NCBI GenBank assembly: GCA_018816765.1
Contig: JAHIUX010000076.1
Span: forward strand, 1-64,000
From: Bacteroidota bacterium
Lineage (GTDB): Bacteria; Bacteroidota; Bacteroidia; Bacteroidales; F082
Length of the DNA stretch: 64,000 bases
Direction: 5' to 3'
Below the pieces are notes generated by a model that worked only from the letters and a program-made list of their open reading frames with translations, searched no databases and was not told the origin of the DNA. Position 1 is the first letter of the stretch. Every line of letters starts with the position of its first letter. A program made the position numbers and the translations under genes. This document shows, one piece after another, positions 63,090-64,000 of this stretch.

Positions 63090-64000
63090 ATGATCAGGTA
63101 TAACAAATCAACACTCAGCCGCATATTGCTGCTGCTGGCCCTTTTATTAAACTTTTCCTGCGAATTTGTACCTACAGAGGGCGACCGTGGGTTTAAGCGA
63201 ACCGCTGAAACAAAACCGGAAAAGAAGGTGGCGCTGGTGGTCGGCAATGCCGGTTATGCCACAGGAAAGCTCAAAAATGCGGTGAATGATGCGAATGAGA
63301 TGGGAAAACTGCTGGCTTCGCTCGGTTTTGAGACCACGGTGAAAACAGATGTCGACAAGGCCGGACTCGACAAGGCCATAGCCGATTTTGGCATTGCCAT
63401 CAACACCTCCGACGTTGCACTGTTTTATTATGCCGGCCACGGGGTGCAGGTTGAGCATGAAAATTACCTTGTTCCGGTAAACACCGATTTTAACGCCATT
63501 TACGAGGTGAAGGACCGCTGTGTGGGTGTTTACAATGTGCTTGAACAAATGGAATCGGCCGGAAACAGGTGCAACATCATCATCCTCGATGCATGCCGCG
63601 ACAACCCCAGCAAGTTCACGCGCAGTCCTACCAGGGGACTTGCCATTTCAAACCACCCCAGGGGCTCTATCATCGTGTATGCAACAGCGCCCGGAGCAAC
63701 GGCTTCCGATAACATCAAGGGAAAGAATGGACTGTTTACCAGTCAATTATTGAAAAACATCAGCATTCCGGGACTTACCATTGAAGAAATCGTAAAAAAT
63801 ACGGCCAGGGCGGTTTCGGCTACCTCTAACGGAAACCAGGTGCCCTGGTATTCATCTTCCCTCGATGGTGATTTTTACTTTATTCCGGGCGACGGGAATG
63901 ATCCTGTACCCGCTGAAGAGAAGCCTTCCAGGCCAAAGGCCGTAGTGAACAATACCCAGACAAAAACAGGCACTGCTGCTGCAGGAAGCGGTAAACCAAC
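63090..64000 (+). CDS. Caspase-like (peptidase C14) lipoprotein, C-terminus beyond window
   Basis: The frame is open to the window end (about 303 residues seen). Signal peptide ends LLNFSC with Cys24 predicted lipidated. Residues 46-260 form a caspase/metacaspase fold: KVALVVGNAGYATGKLKNAVNDAN, then the catalytic His117 in FYYAGHGVQ and Cys169 in IIILDACRDNP, followed by GSIIVYATAPGATASD. The dyad is intact. After about residue 270 the sequence becomes Pro/Lys/Thr/Ala-rich (a linker), so a further domain probably follows outside the window. It is an envelope-anchored cysteine protease; substrate unknown. Confidence 0.9.
   Translation, partial: MIRYNKSTLSRILLLLALLLNFSCEFVPTEGDRGFKRTAETKPEKKVALVVGNAGYATGKLKNAVNDANEMGKLLASLGFETTVKTDVDKAGLDKAIADFGIAINTSDVALFYYAGHGVQVEHENYLVPVNTDFNAIYEVKDRCVGVYNVLEQMESAGNRCNIIILDACRDNPSKFTRSPTRGLAISNHPRGSIIVYATAPGATASDNIKGKNGLFTSQLLKNISIPGLTIEEIVKNTARAVSATSNGNQVPWYSSSLDGDFYFIPGDGNDPVPAEEKPSRPKAVVNNTQTKTGTAAAGSGKP

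Noticed and set aside
1-64000. Mobile elements, prophage, integrons or defence islands
   Set aside because: No transposase, integrase, phage structural or restriction-modification gene, and no terminal inverted or direct repeats, were seen; the caspase-like gene is the only defence-associated fold.

Overview
The window looks like chromosomal DNA of a member of the Bacteroidota, probably a free-living or environmental Bacteroidia-type lineage. I base this on gene content: type III glutamine synthetase, DUF3127, DUF4199 and DUF4831 proteins, an LruC-domain surface protein, a C69 dipeptidase, and ECF-type sigma factor architecture. The promoters agree: at least 24 gene starts are preceded by the phylum's -7 element TAnnTTTG or a one-base variant, seven of them with a TTG about 19-21 bases upstream. 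The gene set is mostly core housekeeping. I saw no insertion sequence, prophage, CRISPR array or integrase.

Layout. 1-5.7 kb (minus strand): arginine deiminase (cut by the window edge), a TolB-like lipoprotein with a prolyl-tRNA editing protein, and uvrA. 5.7-7.3 kb: an ECF sigma factor with a 69-residue partner ORF and a small membrane protein. 7.5-15.4 kb: a bacterial alpha-2-macroglobulin lipoprotein overlapping penicillin-binding protein 1C, a known periplasmic defence/repair pair. 15.5-17.6 kb: tRNA-Arg, a PPK2 polyphosphate kinase and sucD. 17.6-28.9 kb: acyltransferase-like protein, photolyase, a CAP-SPOR secreted protein facing a chagasin-like protease inhibitor, a three-gene DUF2007/GNAT/aminotransferase operon, a transporter, an unusual SDR, an exported glutathione peroxidase, rarA and a hybrid histidine kinase. 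29-35 kb: a C69 dipeptidase, and an LruC-domain surface protein with a small partner lipoprotein.

35.1-35.3 kb holds the most unusual element: a complete minus-strand transcription unit (promoter, about 175 bases of highly structured RNA, strong terminator) with no credible ORF. 35.4-45.6 kb: two acyl-CoA dehydrogenases, clpC, gyrA and a TPR protein. 45.7-49.3 kb: exported MsrA, an SSB-tail-like DUF3127 protein, a transporter, a TIP30-like protein and kdsA. 49.3-55.4 kb (minus): DUF4831, then the operon gmhA-gmhB-symporter-glnN. With kdsA this places lipopolysaccharide inner-core precursor genes (KDO and heptose) close together.

55.6-61.7 kb: small membrane and acidic proteins, two glycosyltransferases, a nucleotide-sugar epimerase, two DUF4199 membrane proteins, and a membrane-protein/XRE-regulator pair under a palindromic promoter. 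61.8-64 kb: the 4.5S-type SRP RNA, the tRNA threonylcarbamoylation enzyme Sua5/YrdC, tRNA-Lys, and the start of a caspase-like lipoprotein that runs off the window.
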